From: Mailhella sp.
Lineage (GTDB): Bacteria; Desulfobacterota; Desulfovibrionia; Desulfovibrionales; Desulfovibrionaceae
Assembly: GCA_017522745.1 (NCBI GenBank)
Contig: JAFWYI010000107.1
Coordinates: 1 to 7,103, forward strand
Direction of reading: 5' to 3'
Length of the DNA: 7,103 nt
Positions 6,117 to 7,103 of this stretch are shown here, piece after piece. The position numbers and the translations under genes were made by a program. The stretch's first letter is position 1; every line of letters begins with the position of its first letter. The notes below the pieces were generated by a model that made no database searches, was not told where the DNA came from, and worked only from the letters and a program-made list of their open reading frames with translations.

Positions 6117-6920
6117 ATGACGACTATCCTTTTCCTTTATATCCTTTGCGGCGCCATAGCAGGTTTTCTGTCTGGGCTCATCGGCATTGGCGGGGGGCTG
6201 GTAGTCGTGCCGCTGCTGAACATGATATTCAGGCTTCAGGGAGATATCCCAGCTGAACTCATCATGCATCTGGCGGTCGGAACTTCTCTGTCGAGCATCC
6301 TCTTCACCGCGATATCGAGTGCGCGGTCCCACGCCAGACGCGGCGGCGTACTCTGGGGCTATGTGAAAGGTCTGGCCCCGGCTATCGTACTGGGGACCAT
6401 CTGTGCCGCATGGCTGGCTTCACGGATGTCCACTTCCGGGTTACGAGGATTTTTCGTCGCCTTCCTGCTCTGCGTCGCCACACAGATGCTCTTCGATTTC
6501 TATCCTCATCCCCGCAGGACCATGCCGGGACGCGGCGCTCTGGCGGCTGCCGGTTTCACCATCGGCGGCGTGTCCAGCCTTGTAGGGCTGGGCGGCGGCA
6601 GTATGTCTGTCCCCTTCCTTCGCTGGTGCGGCGTGGAGATGCGGCAGGCCGTGGGGACCTCAGCGGCCATAAGCTGGCCCATCGCCGTCTCAGGGACCAT
6701 CGGATTCGTCATCGTGGGATGGGGAGCCCCCGACCTTCCGAACTGGACTCTGGGCTACGTGAGCCTGCCTGCCACACTGGGCATTGCCTGTACCAGCGTG
6801 TTCTTCGCGCCGCTGGGCGTGAAGCTGGCCCACACGCTGTCCGTACCTGTACTGCGGCGTTTTTTTGCCGTTTTCCTCTACGTGACGGCTTGTGAAATGC
6901 TCTGGAACATCTTCCACTGA
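6117..6920 (+). CDS. TauE/SafE-family sulfite/organosulfonate exporter-like membrane protein
   Basis: The 267-residue protein is a polytopic inner-membrane transporter of the TauE/SafE (DUF81) family, whose members are implicated in export of sulfite, sulfoacetate and related anions. The family's internal duplication is plain: GAIAGFLSGLIGIGGGLVVVP (12-32) is echoed by GFTIGGVSSLVGLGGGSMSVP (146-166), and HLAVGTSLSSI (51-61) by QAVGTSAAIS (177-186). I count about eight hydrophobic segments, with a basic stretch RSHARRGG (70-77) facing the cytoplasm by the positive-inside rule. Length and ends look complete. ATG 6117 is the only reasonable start; the nearest purine-rich stretch, AGGGA (6093-6097), is too far away (19 bases) to be a normal Shine-Dalgarno. 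Codon use is less biased than in purD or the FMN gene, which suggests modest expression. The substrate cannot be read from sequence; sulfite export would suit a sulfur-metabolising host, but this is inference. acpS follows after 7 bp. Confidence 0.88.
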   Translation: MTTILFLYILCGAIAGFLSGLIGIGGGLVVVPLLNMIFRLQGDIPAELIMHLAVGTSLSSILFTAISSARSHARRGGVLWGYVKGLAPAIVLGTICAAWLASRMSTSGLRGFFVAFLLCVATQMLFDFYPHPRRTMPGRGALAAAGFTIGGVSSLVGLGGGSMSVPFLRWCGVEMRQAVGTSAAISWPIAVSGTIGFVIVGWGAPDLPNWTLGYVSLPATLGIACTSVFFAPLGVKLAHTLSVPVLRRFFAVFLYVTACEMLWNIFH

Positions 6921-6927
6921 TACGATC

Positions 6928-7103
6928 ATGATACTCGGAACCGGATTCGATCTCACAGCGCTGCCGCGCATCCAGAACTCCTTGGAAAAAATGGGGGAAC
7001 GCTTCCTTGCGCGCATCCTCACCGATGCCGAACGTGACGCACTGCCCGAAGAGCCGAAGCGCCGCCTCGCCTATGTGGCCGGACGATGGGCCGCCAAGGA
7101 AGC
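6928..7103 (+). CDS. acpS: Holo-[acyl-carrier-protein] synthase (partial, N-terminal 58 residues)
   Basis: AcpS transfers 4'-phosphopantetheine from CoA to a serine of apo-ACP, activating it for fatty acid synthesis. The visible residues show the family opening MILGTGFDLTALPRI (1-15) with Mg2+-binding Asp8, then GERFLARILTDAE (23-35) and AGRWAAKEA (51-59) with the second metal ligand Glu58. The reading frame is open to the window edge, with about half of the usual 120 or so residues missing. The start lies 7 bases after the tauE-like stop and no clear Shine-Dalgarno is seen, so translation may be coupled to the upstream gene. The family usually begins exactly at this MILG-type sequence, which supports the start. 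Confidence 0.9.
   Translation, partial: MILGTGFDLTALPRIQNSLEKMGERFLARILTDAERDALPEEPKRRLAYVAGRWAAKE

Noticed and set aside
1..7103. Mobile elements, CRISPR arrays, tRNA or rRNA genes, phage genes
   Set aside because: No transposase or integrase motifs, regularly spaced repeats, cloverleaf sequences or rRNA segments were seen in either strand.

Overview
This is a GC-rich, densely coded bacterial chromosome segment with strong C-ending codon preference, clear Shine-Dalgarno sites and short intergenic gaps that carry GC-rich hairpins. The gene families, the C-rich codon use and the style of the intergenic palindromes suggest an anaerobic deltaproteobacterium of the Desulfovibrio/Bilophila type (Desulfovibrionaceae). 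This assignment is inferred from memory of the families and was not checked by any search. No mobile element, CRISPR array, tRNA or rRNA is visible.

Layout. The left edge holds the first 37 codons of a leftward gene that resembles the AtpZ/AtpI small membrane protein of the F0F1-ATPase cluster. A 181-bp divergent region follows, with a short hairpin flanked by a direct repeat. Rightward from there come four genes: a SlyD/SlpA-like FKBP peptidyl-prolyl isomerase (293-715), a type III glutamine synthetase (771-2987), PurD (3001-4284) and PurE (4367-4858). The glutamine synthetase and PurD are only 13 bp apart. A weak hairpin separates the FKBP gene from glnN, and a strong nested hairpin separates purD from purE. 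A hairpin with a T-run after purE probably ends the unit.

Next is a separately transcribed FMN-dependent enzyme of the alpha-hydroxyacid dehydrogenase family (4945-5973) with an N-terminal cluster of four cysteines. It is followed by three perfect palindromes in about 100 bp (5979-6080), then a TauE/SafE-family membrane transporter (6117-6920) and the start of acpS (holo-ACP synthase), which runs off the right edge.

How they fit together. Glutamine synthetase makes glutamine, the nitrogen donor for several steps of purine synthesis. PurD and PurE catalyse two steps of the same pathway, so the glnN-purD-purE arrangement plausibly links nitrogen assimilation to purine production. The FKBP protein may assist folding, but nothing in the sequence ties it to these enzymes. 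The most unusual items are the cysteine-cluster FMN enzyme, which lacks recognisable equivalents of two substrate-binding tyrosines of glycolate oxidase, and the non-coding palindromes, two of which share a GC-rich stem. I found no clearly new multi-gene system; most of the window is housekeeping metabolism.
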